12,137 bases of DNA. It comes from an uncultured Christensenella sp. (GTDB lineage Bacteria > Bacillota > Clostridia > Christensenellales > Borkfalkiaceae). Positions 5,109 to 12,137 of this stretch are shown one piece after another. Within the stretch, counting starts at the first letter, position 1. Every line of letters begins with the position of its first letter. The stretch is from NCBI GenBank assembly GCA_910578655.1, contig CAJTQE010000011.1, forward strand, positions 1-12,137, written 5' to 3'. The translations under genes were made by a program, and so were the position numbers. Below the pieces are notes generated by a model. It had not been told where the DNA came from. It was given only the letters and a program-made list of their open reading frames with translations, and did not search any database.

Positions 5109-7474
5109 TAAAAACATTTACGGCGGATACGGACAGAATAATTTTGTCGTCGAAACGCGCAGTCTATAAGACGGAAAACTTTATATCGGCAACGCGTAAA
5201 ATAGCGTCGGTAGACGCGTTTATTTCCCGTGTTGCGGAAAGCGTTTTCAGCCAAAATATTTCTTTGAACTGCTGTTCGGTTGAAACGGCCGACGGGCGTT
5301 ACACAATGCATATATGCGGAGGAAAACGCGGCGATTTGATTTTTTACGGCTTTGAAAGCGCGAACGTATACGAGGGCGGATTTGACAGGCGACTTCTGGA
5401 ATATCTTGCCAAACCCCAAATACAGTTGACTTTAAAAGAGCCCTGCGGCGGTGCGGGCGAGGAGGACTTGACAAGGCTGTACCTTGTTTCAAGCGGCGAC
5501 GGCATAGTCAACTTCCCGTATCTCAACGAAACCCAGCGTTCGATAGTCGAAACAGAGGACGCCAATATGCTTGTTCAGGGCGTAGCCGGCAGCGGCAAAA
5601 CCAACGTCTGTGTTGAAAAGATAGTTCACTGTGCTTGCAGAAATTATCGGGGCAAAGTGCTTTATACAACTTTTTCGCGCGGACTTCTGACCGAAACGCG
5701 CAGCCGCGTAGAGCTGTTTTTGAAAAATATTGAAACGTTCGTTGCGGCATATGAGTCGGGCAAAGTGGTTTTTCTTGACGGCGACAGGAAAGCAGCCATC
5801 GAAAACAAGCTTGGAATAACCTTTTCGGTTGACGGCGACGAGGAAATTATCGCAGCGCTGAAACGCATACTCCGGTTTTTGAAGTGCAACGTGGACTACT
5901 TTTTAATCGAAGATATTTACGCGCTCGGCTTTAACAAAAAACCCGTTGCAGGCGAGAGAACGTTTTTAAACGAATATCTTTCTGCCGGTAAAAATTATAA
6001 GCTGTCGGGCGCGCTTGACAGGATTAGAAACGTTGCGCCCGAAATAATCTACAAAGAAATTTACGGAATGATTTTCGGCAAGTACGAACTTGACTGTCCG
6101 CAAGAGATGATGACGCGCGACGAATATGCGGACGCGCGACGCGACAGCTTTACGCGCCGCGAGTGCGACGTTATTTATTCGGTTGCAACCGACTACGCCG
6201 AATTTTTATCAAAGCACGGCTATCGGGACAACAATTCTATGAGCCGCCGTATCCTTGAAAAAATTACGTCCTGCGAATATTCGGTAGGTATTATAGACGA
6301 GGTTCAGGACTTCACGCAGGTAAATCTCTGCCTTATGAAAAAGCTTTGCAGAAAGCTGTTCTGCGTGGGCGACGCACTGCAGATGATTAACCCGTCGTAC
6401 TTCAATTTCGGTTACTTAAAGCGCATTATGTACGGCGACGTTACGGGCGTAAGAGAGCTTAAACACAATTATCGCAGTACTCAGAAAATAGAAAAAATTG
6501 CGGAAAAGCTGAGTGAAATGAACGTCAAACGTTTCGGAATGCACAGCTTCGTTTTAAAGGGCGAAAGCGTGCCGTCGCCGCTGCCGTCGTCGGCAGTGTT
6601 CGTCAGGGACAAAAGCTTTGTTTACTCTCTCGGTGAAAAGCGGTTTGAAAACGTAACCGTCGTCGTTGCCTCTCAGGGCAAGAAAGAAAAGCTTAAAAAG
6701 GTTTTGGGCAAGACGGAAATTCTCACCGTTGCGGAGGCAAAGGGACTTGAACGCAATACTGTAATTCTTGCCGACGTACTTTCCGACAACGCCGATAAAT
6801 GGCGGTACCTGCATGATATGTCGCTGAACAGAAAGACGGCGGACGAGAATTCGGTTTACAGGTACTACTTCAACCTTTTCTACGTTGGAATTTCACGCGC
6901 GAGGCAGTATCTTTTCGTTGCCGAAAGCGACAGTCCGAAGTTCTTCGAACCGCTGTTCAACGAATGTTTTGAAAGAAGAAACAAGGACAGCGCGTTGAGT
7001 CTGTTAAAAGATATTGCAGGCCGAATAGAAATCGACGACGACGAACTTGTGGAGCGCATTGAGCAGTTCTGTTCGCTTGAACAGTACGAAAACGCGCGTT
7101 CGACCGCCGACAGACTGTCTACCGAAGAGCTTAGAAAAAGAAAGATTATTTATATTTCCGTTCACGAAAATTATTTGCGGTTCGGGAAATGGCGCGACGC
7201 CGGCACGGAATACTGGCGGCAGGGAATGGACGAAGGGGCGCGCGAAATGTTTACGCGTTCGGGCGACGAGCAGCTGTTTCCGCTTATGGACGCTTGCAAA
7301 CGTGGCGGCGGAGTTCTCGACCCCGAAATAGTGAAATTCTATCCGCTTGTAAGCGACAACGAAGCGGCGAAAAAAATAATTTTGGAAACGCTTGAACGTG
7401 ACGTAAAAGAGATATCTTCAAGCTTAAAAAACAGCAACGAAAAGCTTAAAAGGAAAAAGAAAAATGAAAGATGA
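5105..7474 (+). CDS. UvrD-like superfamily 1 helicase with extra N- and C-terminal regions
   Basis: The 789-aa protein has a full set of SF1A motifs: Q motif YLNETQRSIVE (139-149), Walker A GVAGSGKT (159-166), Ia VLYTTFSRGLL (185-195), II IIDEVQDF (396-403), III CVGDALQM (420-427), IV HNYRST (454-459), V TVAEAKGLE (541-549) and VI YVGISRAR (593-600). ATP hydrolysis and translocation on DNA or RNA should therefore be intact. Residues 1-~135 form an alpha/beta region of unrecognised family, and ~625-770 look like TPR-type helices (QYENARSTADRL), ending in a basic KLKRKKK tail. The shape suggests the diverse UvrD-like helicases outside UvrD, PcrA, Rep and AddA, including those near defence loci. 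No nuclease domain is visible. The start codon overlaps the preceding stop (ATGA) with no clear ribosome binding site, so translation is probably coupled. Confidence 0.85.
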   Translation: MIKTFTADTDRIILSSKRAVYKTENFISATRKIASVDAFISRVAESVFSQNISLNCCSVETADGRYTMHICGGKRGDLIFYGFESANVYEGGFDRRLLEYLAKPQIQLTLKEPCGGAGEEDLTRLYLVSSGDGIVNFPYLNETQRSIVETEDANMLVQGVAGSGKTNVCVEKIVHCACRNYRGKVLYTTFSRGLLTETRSRVELFLKNIETFVAAYESGKVVFLDGDRKAAIENKLGITFSVDGDEEIIAALKRILRFLKCNVDYFLIEDIYALGFNKKPVAGERTFLNEYLSAGKNYKLSGALDRIRNVAPEIIYKEIYGMIFGKYELDCPQEMMTRDEYADARRDSFTRRECDVIYSVATDYAEFLSKHGYRDNNSMSRRILEKITSCEYSVGIIDEVQDFTQVNLCLMKKLCRKLFCVGDALQMINPSYFNFGYLKRIMYGDVTGVRELKHNYRSTQKIEKIAEKLSEMNVKRFGMHSFVLKGESVPSPLPSSAVFVRDKSFVYSLGEKRFENVTVVVASQGKKEKLKKVLGKTEILTVAEAKGLERNTVILADVLSDNADKWRYLHDMSLNRKTADENSVYRYYFNLFYVGISRARQYLFVAESDSPKFFEPLFNECFERRNKDSALSLLKDIAGRIEIDDDELVERIEQFCSLEQYENARSTADRLSTEELRKRKIIYISVHENYLRFGKWRDAGTEYWRQGMDEGAREMFTRSGDEQLFPLMDACKRGGGVLDPEIVKFYPLVSDNEAAKKIILETLERDVKEISSSLKNSNEKLKRKKKNER

Positions 7475-8177
7475 TATAAAAGAATTAATCGACAGTTTTA
7501 TAGAATACCGCAACCTGATTGCGCCGCTGCAAGACAGCTTGCGCTCGGTGGGAAAGACTTACGAAGAGATAAAGTCGGACCTTGAATATCTTAGTAAAAG
7601 TTTTTCCGGTAACGCGGCGGTTCAGCTTGAAAAAATACATTCCGCAGTCAGCGCGCAGGCGAAAAGCGGACAGGAACTCAGCCGCAGGATAGAGGAGTAT
7701 TCTGCTTCGGGCGAGAAGTACGCGCAGGCGGTAAAAGATATGTCTTCGCGGTTTTCGTCGGTAGTTAACCGCATAGACGCGTTGGAAGAGATTGAAAAAA
7801 GCGCGCGCGCGCAGATTGAAAAAATAGACGCGTTAATCGCCGAAAAGAAATCCTCGTACAACCTTAAAGATTTGCAAAAATCGCTTGCAGACTACAACAC
7901 GAACGTTGAAAAGATAAGCGACTTCATCAACAGGGACATTGCTTTCGTGCTGAAAGAAAACGCACAAAAGATTGAAGATATCAAGAAGGAAAATGAACAG
8001 CTTTCCGCGGCAGTTACCCGGCAGGGCAGCGATATTAAGGAGCTGACTGCAACCTTTAAGGAAACGGCTGCTCTACTTAGAAAAGTGGCTGAAAGCGGCA
8101 CCGTAAACGAACAGTATTTATTCGACGCGTTCGATAAATGGGCGCAGGACAGAAAGGTTAAAATTAAAAAACAGTAA
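7464..8177 (+). CDS. Coiled-coil protein of unknown function
   Basis: The ATG is preceded by AAAAGGA (7448-7453) and overlaps the helicase 3' end by 11 nt. The 237-aa product has no signal peptide or membrane segment. Residues ~30-205 are almost continuously helical with heptad-like spacing of L/I/V (for example YEEIKSDLEYLSKSF, IDALEEIEKSARAQIEKIDA and LKENAQKIEDIKKENEQL). A short C-terminal non-coil segment, NEQYLFDAFDKWAQDRKVKI, ends in basic residues. No known family is recognised. Placed between a helicase and a membrane protein, it may serve as an oligomerising scaffold or tether, in the style of an SMC- or methyl-accepting-like rod, but that is inference from position and composition only. 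Confidence 0.8.
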   Translation: MKDDIKELIDSFIEYRNLIAPLQDSLRSVGKTYEEIKSDLEYLSKSFSGNAAVQLEKIHSAVSAQAKSGQELSRRIEEYSASGEKYAQAVKDMSSRFSSVVNRIDALEEIEKSARAQIEKIDALIAEKKSSYNLKDLQKSLADYNTNVEKISDFINRDIAFVLKENAQKIEDIKKENEQLSAAVTRQGSDIKELTATFKETAALLRKVAESGTVNEQYLFDAFDKWAQDRKVKIKKQ

Positions 8178-8182
8178 GGCAT

Positions 8183-10228
8183 ATGGCGCATTTAACAGGT
8201 TTATTGCAGGCAATTGAAAAGGACGACAAAAAGGCTTTTGACGCCTTTAACCCTTGCGGAAAGTTCCGCTTGGGTCGTTTCCCCGTACTTTCGTTGCTGT
8301 ATCTCTATAACTCGAAATGTATTCTTTCGGCATACGAAAACGAACTTTTAAAAATAACCTCGTGGGAGGCGGAGGATGAACCTGCAAAGGTTTCGCGCGA
8401 TTTTTCCGCCGTTGCCGGCAAATGTTTAAGACTGTATATAAACGAGATAGTTACTCCCCTTGAAATGCTGTTGATTTTAGATAAGACGCGCGCGTTCAAA
8501 AAGGCATATCCTGCGGTGAAACCGTCAAAAGAGGTGTGCGGACGCTTGCAGTCGATATACTCGATTAAGTATTCGCTTGGCATTAAGTTCGAGGGCGACG
8601 GCGCGATTTTGGATAAACGTCCGATGACGCGCCGCGAAAAAAAGACCGTTATAACGGCGGTAAGCTGTACGGTGCTGGCGGCTGTAATCGCCGTCGGAGT
8701 ACCTGTGACTGCAATTTCGCTTTTGCCGAAACCCGTCGAGGGCGAGGTTGACAAATTGAGCCAGATAGACTTCAATGCAAAGAAAAGTTATACGCTGAAA
8801 AATGATTTAACCCTGCCCGAAAATTTTTCGGTTGACAAGGTTAACTGCACTATATACGGCGGCGGACACACGCTGACGGTGCAAAAAGGCTGTTCTTTGG
8901 GTGAGCTTACGGGCTCGGTTTTTGACGTTACGGTGCAGTCGCAGGGGGCGCTTTTTACTGCGGTTGCGGAAACGGGTTCAATTAAAAACGCCGCTTTCAA
9001 CGTAACGGCAGATATCTCTGCTACGGCAGGAACGGCGTTGGTCGCACAATACAATTACGGTTTAATCGAAAACGTGACTTTGAACGTCGGCGGACGGATT
9101 TCGGCCCTTGCAACAGGCGAGGAGGTTACTCGGGAATTGCTGTTCGGGGGAATAGTTTTGATAAATAATTATAAGTACAATTCGCGCACGGCAGGCACGG
9201 TTAAAAATTGTACGGTAAACTATTCTCAATTTTCTCTTGAAGGTCAGGTACACGCCAACGCGCTGTACGGCGGAGTCGTCGGGGCGAACGGAGGCTACGT
9301 TGAAAACTGCGTAGTCACGGGAGAGATAACTTCAACCACGTTCGATATAGCCGGCGTTTGCGCAAGCAACACGGGTCGGCTTACAGGCAATATAAACAAT
9401 GCGCATCTTGCGCAGGTTTCGCCCGAACCGGAGTGGAACCCTATGACGTGCGGCATAGTTCTTAATAATATGGGTACGGTAGAAAACTGCAAAAACGAGG
9501 GCAGTATTTCGGCAACGTCGACAAGTACGGAAGAAATAGACGGAGAGCGTTCCGTAATTGCGGGCGGCATAGCTTACAGCAACGGCGGTGAGATAACCGG
9601 CTGTGTCAACGCCGGTTCGCTTAGTGCGTCGGGGCAGGGCGTTGCGGTGGTCGGCGGAATCGTTTCTCAGTCTTACGGGCTGACTGAAAACTGTATTTCG
9701 CGCGGTGATATTACCGTGCAGTCGACGCGTGCTTTCGTCGGCGGAATAATGGGCTCAAGCATAGTTCAGTACGATTTTTACGCACATTATTTCGGGGTTG
9801 CGTCAAGCTGTATAAGCGAAAACAGAATAACGGTTGCCGTTACGGGTGAGAAAGCCTCCTGTGTCGGCGGTATTGCAGGGCTTATACAGCAGGGCGGATT
9901 GAGCAGCGGCACTGAAACCGTTTATATAGGCGGCGGTGTTACGGACAGTTATTTTGTTGGTGAAAATACTTTCACAGGCAACTATTCGGGGGCGATTGCC
10001 GGCATTGTAGGTGCAGAAATTTACGAAAAAAATTCATATACTTCGGGTGGTAACGAATATCATAATTTTGAGAACAACTGTTTTTTAAGCGGTTCGGCTT
10101 TCGGTGCGGCGGTGTCGGGAGAGGACGAATTTAATGCCGTAGAGGATAAGGGCGCGACTGTTTCAACGCTCGAAGGCATTAAAAATTCGGACGGTTATAA
10201 AAATATTTTGAAGGCCGTTGAAGATTAA
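8183..10228 (+). CDS. Single-pass membrane protein with GLUG-type beta-helix ectodomain
   Basis: The 681-aa product starts 5 nt after the coiled-coil gene; AAGG overlaps that stop codon and sits only 3 nt from the ATG. Residues 1-~145 are a soluble helical region containing two similar segments (GRFPVLSLLYLYNSKCILSA and TPLEMLLILDKTRAFKKAYP), faintly ankyrin-like. RREKK (150-154) then precedes a ~26-residue hydrophobic helix (155-180); positive-inside logic puts the N-terminus in the cytoplasm and the rest outside. Residues ~200-665 are Gly/Asn/Val-rich repeats of the GLUG/pectate-lyase-like type, e.g. GGVVGANGGYVENCVVTGEI, GGIAYSNGGEITGCVNAGSL and GGIVSQSYGLTENCISRGDI, typical of right-handed beta-helices. 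There is no LPXTG or S-layer anchor, so the helix itself is the anchor. It may bind a surface ligand or sense envelope state and relay this to the cytoplasmic partners. Confidence 0.85.
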   Translation: MAHLTGLLQAIEKDDKKAFDAFNPCGKFRLGRFPVLSLLYLYNSKCILSAYENELLKITSWEAEDEPAKVSRDFSAVAGKCLRLYINEIVTPLEMLLILDKTRAFKKAYPAVKPSKEVCGRLQSIYSIKYSLGIKFEGDGAILDKRPMTRREKKTVITAVSCTVLAAVIAVGVPVTAISLLPKPVEGEVDKLSQIDFNAKKSYTLKNDLTLPENFSVDKVNCTIYGGGHTLTVQKGCSLGELTGSVFDVTVQSQGALFTAVAETGSIKNAAFNVTADISATAGTALVAQYNYGLIENVTLNVGGRISALATGEEVTRELLFGGIVLINNYKYNSRTAGTVKNCTVNYSQFSLEGQVHANALYGGVVGANGGYVENCVVTGEITSTTFDIAGVCASNTGRLTGNINNAHLAQVSPEPEWNPMTCGIVLNNMGTVENCKNEGSISATSTSTEEIDGERSVIAGGIAYSNGGEITGCVNAGSLSASGQGVAVVGGIVSQSYGLTENCISRGDITVQSTRAFVGGIMGSSIVQYDFYAHYFGVASSCISENRITVAVTGEKASCVGGIAGLIQQGGLSSGTETVYIGGGVTDSYFVGENTFTGNYSGAIAGIVGAEIYEKNSYTSGGNEYHNFENNCFLSGSAFGAAVSGEDEFNAVEDKGATVSTLEGIKNSDGYKNILKAVED

Positions 10229-10242
10229 TTTGGTTTTACCCC

Positions 10243-10270
10243 TTGAAATTTAAAAAAAATGTGATATAAT
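10243..10270 (+). promoter_or_regulatory. Promoter of the MgtC/SapB-family gene
   Basis: TTGAAA (10243-10248), a 16-bp spacer and TATAAT (10265-10270), with TGA giving an extended -10. The predicted leader is about 25 nt. No hairpin terminator was seen between the preceding stop codon and this promoter. Confidence 0.75.
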
Positions 10271-10301
10271 ACGCATATAACAAATAAAGATAGGTGGAAT
10301 G

Positions 10302-10979
10302 ATGCAGCTGTTACCTGATAATTTAATAGAACTTGAATATATTATAAGAATGTTTATTGCGGTGCTTCTGGGCTTTGCGATAGGAACCGAACGTAAGATA
10401 CGCTTTAAAGAAGCCGGAATGCGAACGCACGCGATAGTGGCGGCGGGCGCGTGTCTGTTTATGCTTATTTCCAAGTACGGCTTTTCGGATATGGAGGGCA
10501 AGTACGACGGGGCAAGGCTTGCGGCGCAGGTTGTTTCGGGCATAGGTTTTATCGGCGCGGGAATGATAATGTACCGCAAGCAAGCGGTGCACGGACTGAC
10601 AACCGCAGCCGGCGTATGGATAACCGCCGGCGTAGGTATGGCTGCCGGCGCCGGTATGTACATAGTTGCGGTAAGCTCTACGGCGATTATTATTGCAGCG
10701 CAGTGCGTTATGCACATAAACTGCAAATTTTTTAAAAACAAGCATTACGTTCAGTTACGTGTAGTGTTCATTAACAAAACCGACGAAAGCGAAACGGTGC
10801 AGAAGCTTTTCGGAGTTGACCGTTACGTTCAGTTGGACGCAAAAAAGCACGGGGACGATATAGTATTTTCGGTACTTGTGCGTACCGACAAGGAATTTGA
10901 CGATAAATTTATTTTAGAAGTCTTACAGCAGAATCCGTTTATTCAGTCGATAGACAGGATAGATGATGAGATAAATTAA
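10302..10979 (+). CDS. MgtC/SapB family membrane protein
   Basis: Two adjacent ATGs exist (10299 and 10302); AGGTGG (10292-10297) is 4 nt from the second and 1 nt from the first, so I prefer 10302 (225 aa). Family motifs are clear: LLGFAIGTERK (22-32), GMRTHAIVAAGACLFML (39-55), DGARLAAQVVSGIGFIGAG (69-87) and VHGLTTAAGVWITAGVGMAAG (97-117). Four to five membrane helices fill residues ~12-137, followed by a soluble ~80-aa C-terminal domain (YVQLRVVFINKTDESETVQK...), probably the ACT-like domain of this family. MgtC proteins are inner-membrane factors linked to growth in low Mg2+ and, in some bacteria, to control of the F1Fo ATPase. A Mg2+ role here is only an inference from the family. The gene is monocistronic, with its own promoter and terminator. 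Confidence 0.9.
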   Translation: MQLLPDNLIELEYIIRMFIAVLLGFAIGTERKIRFKEAGMRTHAIVAAGACLFMLISKYGFSDMEGKYDGARLAAQVVSGIGFIGAGMIMYRKQAVHGLTTAAGVWITAGVGMAAGAGMYIVAVSSTAIIIAAQCVMHINCKFFKNKHYVQLRVVFINKTDESETVQKLFGVDRYVQLDAKKHGDDIVFSVLVRTDKEFDDKFILEVLQQNPFIQSIDRIDDEIN

Positions 10980-10990
10980 ACAAATAAAAA

Positions 10991-11017
10991 AACAGGAACA
11001 ATTTCCTGTTTTTTTTT
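10991..11017 (+). terminator. Rho-independent terminator after the MgtC-like gene
   Basis: AACAGGAA (10991-10998) and TTCCTGTT (11003-11010) with a CAAT loop, followed by a long T run. The stem is flanked by an A run on the left, so it could also work on the opposite strand. Confidence 0.92.
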
Positions 11018-11036
11018 GTTATAAGCCAAAAAAAGG

Positions 11037-11065
11037 TTGACAGCAGGACGCGTTAATTATATAAT
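11037..11065 (+). promoter_or_regulatory. Perfect-consensus promoter of the HTH-cupin regulator
   Basis: TTGACA (11037-11042), exactly 17 bp, then TATAAT (11060-11065). A fully consensus promoter in front of a repressor-type gene, with a dyad directly downstream, suggests that transcription is held down by autoregulation. Confidence 0.88.
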
Positions 11066-11082
11066 TCGTTTGTTTATTTTTA

Positions 11083-11099
11083 TTAAACTTTTAGTTTAA
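11083..11099. promoter_or_regulatory. Operator-like dyad downstream of the regulator promoter
   Basis: TTAAACT-TTT-AGTTTAA is a perfect inverted repeat with 7-bp arms, starting 17 bp after the -10 and 23 bp before the regulator's ATG. That position fits a binding site for the HTH-cupin protein it precedes. Confidence 0.55.
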
Positions 11100-11122
11100 A
11101 ATTGCTAACCGTCGGAGGGCGT

Positions 11123-11656
11123 ATGGAAATAGGGACCAAAATTAAGCGATTGCGATTGCAGCTGAACTTATCACAGGCGGAGCTTGCCGACAGGTGCGAG
11201 CTGACAAAAGGCTATATATCACAGCTTGAAAACGATTTGACTTCGCCGTCTATATCTACGCTTATCGACATTCTGTCCGCGCTTGGAACAGACCTTGCCG
11301 CGTTCTTTAAAAAAGAGGACGATACGCGCGTAGTCTTTCACGCAGACGAATTTATAGAAAAGCGCGACGACGGCATGCTGTTGAAATGGATAATCCCCAA
11401 CGCGCAGAAAAATGAAATGGAACCGATTTTGGTAGAGCTTGACGAGGGCGCTTCCACTGCCGACGATTTCCCTCACGAGGGCGAAGAATTCGGCTTTGTT
11501 TTAGAGGGCAAAATTTACATAGAGCTTGGCTCGGCAAAATACGTTTGCAAGAAAGGCGAGGCGTTCTATTACGTCGCGGACAAGTCGCACAAAATAGTCA
11601 ATAACGGCAAAACCTGCGCCAGATTTCTATGGGTATCGACGCCGCCTAATTTTTGA
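11123..11656 (+). CDS. HTH (XRE)-cupin transcriptional regulator, probable polyamine-operon regulator
   Basis: I chose ATG 11123 with GGAGG (11114-11118) just upstream; an in-frame TTG at 11102 would precede the ribosome binding site. The 177-aa product has a Cro/C1-type HTH in residues ~5-62 (LSQAELADRCELTKGYISQLEN, recognition helix around 27-37) and a cupin_2 domain in ~100-172, including FPHEGEEFGFVLEGKIYIEL (117-136) and AFYYVADKSHKIVNNG. This HTH-plus-cupin plan is that of PuuR-type and related sensors. In many Bacillota it sits directly ahead of potABCD, as it does here (PotA starts 142 nt later). I infer that it senses a polyamine or related small ligand through the cupin and controls itself and the transporter. 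The fold is certain; the ligand is inferred from the neighbour. Confidence 0.9.
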   Translation: MEIGTKIKRLRLQLNLSQAELADRCELTKGYISQLENDLTSPSISTLIDILSALGTDLAAFFKKEDDTRVVFHADEFIEKRDDGMLLKWIIPNAQKNEMEPILVELDEGASTADDFPHEGEEFGFVLEGKIYIELGSAKYVCKKGEAFYYVADKSHKIVNNGKTCARFLWVSTPPNF

Positions 11657-11691
11657 AAAGCATACTGCGCGTGATACGGCGTCGGGCTGCG

Positions 11692-11706
11692 ACAACTTTC
11701 AGTTGT
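11692..11706. promoter_or_regulatory. Second operator-like dyad, before potA
   Basis: ACAACT-TTC-AGTTGT is a perfect inverted repeat. Its centre AACTTTCAGTT differs by one base from AACTTTTAGTT in the dyad at 11083-11099, as expected for a second binding site of the same regulator. No clear promoter was seen beside it, so roadblock or looping are alternatives to direct promoter occlusion. Confidence 0.4.
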
Positions 11707-11722
11707 TTACGTCATTGTAAAC
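11705..11722. promoter_or_regulatory. Inverted repeat GTTTAC-N6-GTAAAC before potA
   Basis: Perfect 6-bp arms, GTTTAC (11705-11710) and GTAAAC (11717-11722), overlap the end of the dyad at 11692-11706 by 2 nt. This may be a distinct operator or an RNA hairpin; there is no T tail, so it is not a terminator. Confidence 0.3.
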
Positions 11723-11798
11723 TCCTTCAAGTTTTCCTCGCCCTCCTTGTCTGACGCGCGTCTGCTTTCCGAAACGATTTTAAATAGGAGAAAATTCA

Positions 11799-12137
11799 AT
11801 GAGCAATATTATAGAATTAATAAACGTAAGAAAAGAATTCGACGACGAAACGGTTGCGGTTGACAACTTCAATCTTGAAGTTAAAAAGGGCGAGTTTGTC
11901 ACTTTTTTGGGCCCGTCGGGCTGCGGAAAAACGACTACGCTGAGAATGATTGCCGGTTTCGATATTCCCACTTCGGGTCAGATACTTTTAAGCGGAGAGG
12001 ACATTTCCCGTCTGCCCCCCAACAAACGCCCCGTCAACACTGTCTTTCAAAAATACGCGCTTTTTCCGCATTTGAACGTTTACGAAAATATAGCGTTCGG
12101 TCTGCGCCTTAAAAAAATTGAAAATACGTACCGCAAC
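11799..12137 (+). CDS. potA: Spermidine/putrescine ABC transporter ATP-binding protein PotA (3' truncated by window edge)
   Basis: The ATG follows AGGAG (11786-11790) by 8 nt. The 113 visible residues cover the first part of an importer-type ABC ATPase: IIELINVRKEF at the start, Walker A GPSGCGKTT (38-46), TLRMIAGFDIPTSGQILLSG, and a Q-loop in NTVFQKYALFPHLNVYENIAFGL (80-102; Q84). The PPNKRPVNTVFQKYALFPH stretch is typical of PotA. The signature motif, Walker B and the TOBE domain lie beyond the window. It should energise uptake of polyamines together with PotB, PotC and PotD, expected downstream. The preceding HTH-cupin regulator and dyads support this reading; a different CUT1/MOI-class substrate remains possible. 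Confidence 0.88.
   Translation, partial: MSNIIELINVRKEFDDETVAVDNFNLEVKKGEFVTFLGPSGCGKTTTLRMIAGFDIPTSGQILLSGEDISRLPPNKRPVNTVFQKYALFPHLNVYENIAFGLRLKKIENTYRN

Noticed and set aside
7892..8191. Minus-strand open frames opposite the coiled-coil gene, resembling hydrophobic small proteins
   Set aside because: The Ser/Phe-rich content is the reverse of Lys/Glu/Ala codons in the coiled coil; no start signals were seen.
10229..10264. Terminator for the four-gene operon
   Set aside because: Only a weak AATTT/AAATT pairing is present with no GC stem, so the operon end is not marked by a visible hairpin and read-through into the MgtC-like gene cannot be excluded.
10323..10745. Long open frames on the minus strand opposite the MgtC-like gene
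   Set aside because: They lie wholly within the strongly conserved MgtC frame and have low-complexity composition mirroring it; they are shadows.

Overview
The window looks like a chromosomal piece from an anaerobic, gut-type member of the Clostridia (Bacillota). The basis is moderate GC, purine-rich Shine-Dalgarno sequences, several good sigma-A promoters (three with the same extended -10, GTGnTATAAT), U-tailed terminators, and gene types common there: UxaA altronate dehydratase, MgtC/SapB membrane protein, HTH-cupin regulator followed by PotA, and paired CobW-like GTPases. No phage, transposase, tRNA, rRNA or CRISPR locus was recognised. All supported genes are on the + strand. A finer taxonomic placement would be guesswork.

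Layout. (1) 2-1298: end of a COG0523/CobW-type GTPase with a very His-rich linker, then a second degenerate GTPase whose C-terminus resembles the YcgQ/DUF1980 (TIGR03943) tail; probably a metal-homeostasis unit. (2) 1307-1723: a gene-free repeat array built from nine copies of an 11-bp dyad core, AACGTAAGGTT. (3) 1786-2006: a self-contained promoter, 46-aa XseB-like gene and terminator. (4) 2009-4079: promoter, 5' hairpin, uxaA, a small TfoX/Sxy N-domain protein, terminator. (5) 4069-10228: a tightly packed four-gene operon: a release-factor-1-like GGQ protein that has lost the stop-codon-reading motif, a complete SF1/UvrD-like helicase, a coiled-coil protein, and a single-pass membrane protein with a GLUG-type beta-helix ectodomain. 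(6) 10243-11017: MgtC/SapB gene with its own promoter and terminator. (7) 11037-12137: consensus promoter with operator dyad, HTH-cupin regulator, a second related dyad, and the start of potA (polyamine ABC transporter ATPase, running off the edge).

The best candidate for an undescribed system is region 5. The ATGA start/stop overlap, the 11-nt overlap and the 5-nt gap imply that the four proteins are made together, and the set joins a putative ribosome-acting hydrolase to a helicase, a coiled-coil linker and a membrane-anchored surface protein. I know of no named system with this composition. Its function is not shown by the sequence; ribosome rescue or stress/defence is only an inference. 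The second most unusual item is the repeat array, where all nine copies keep a 4-bp inverted repeat and two show a matched A-T to C-G change in the arms.
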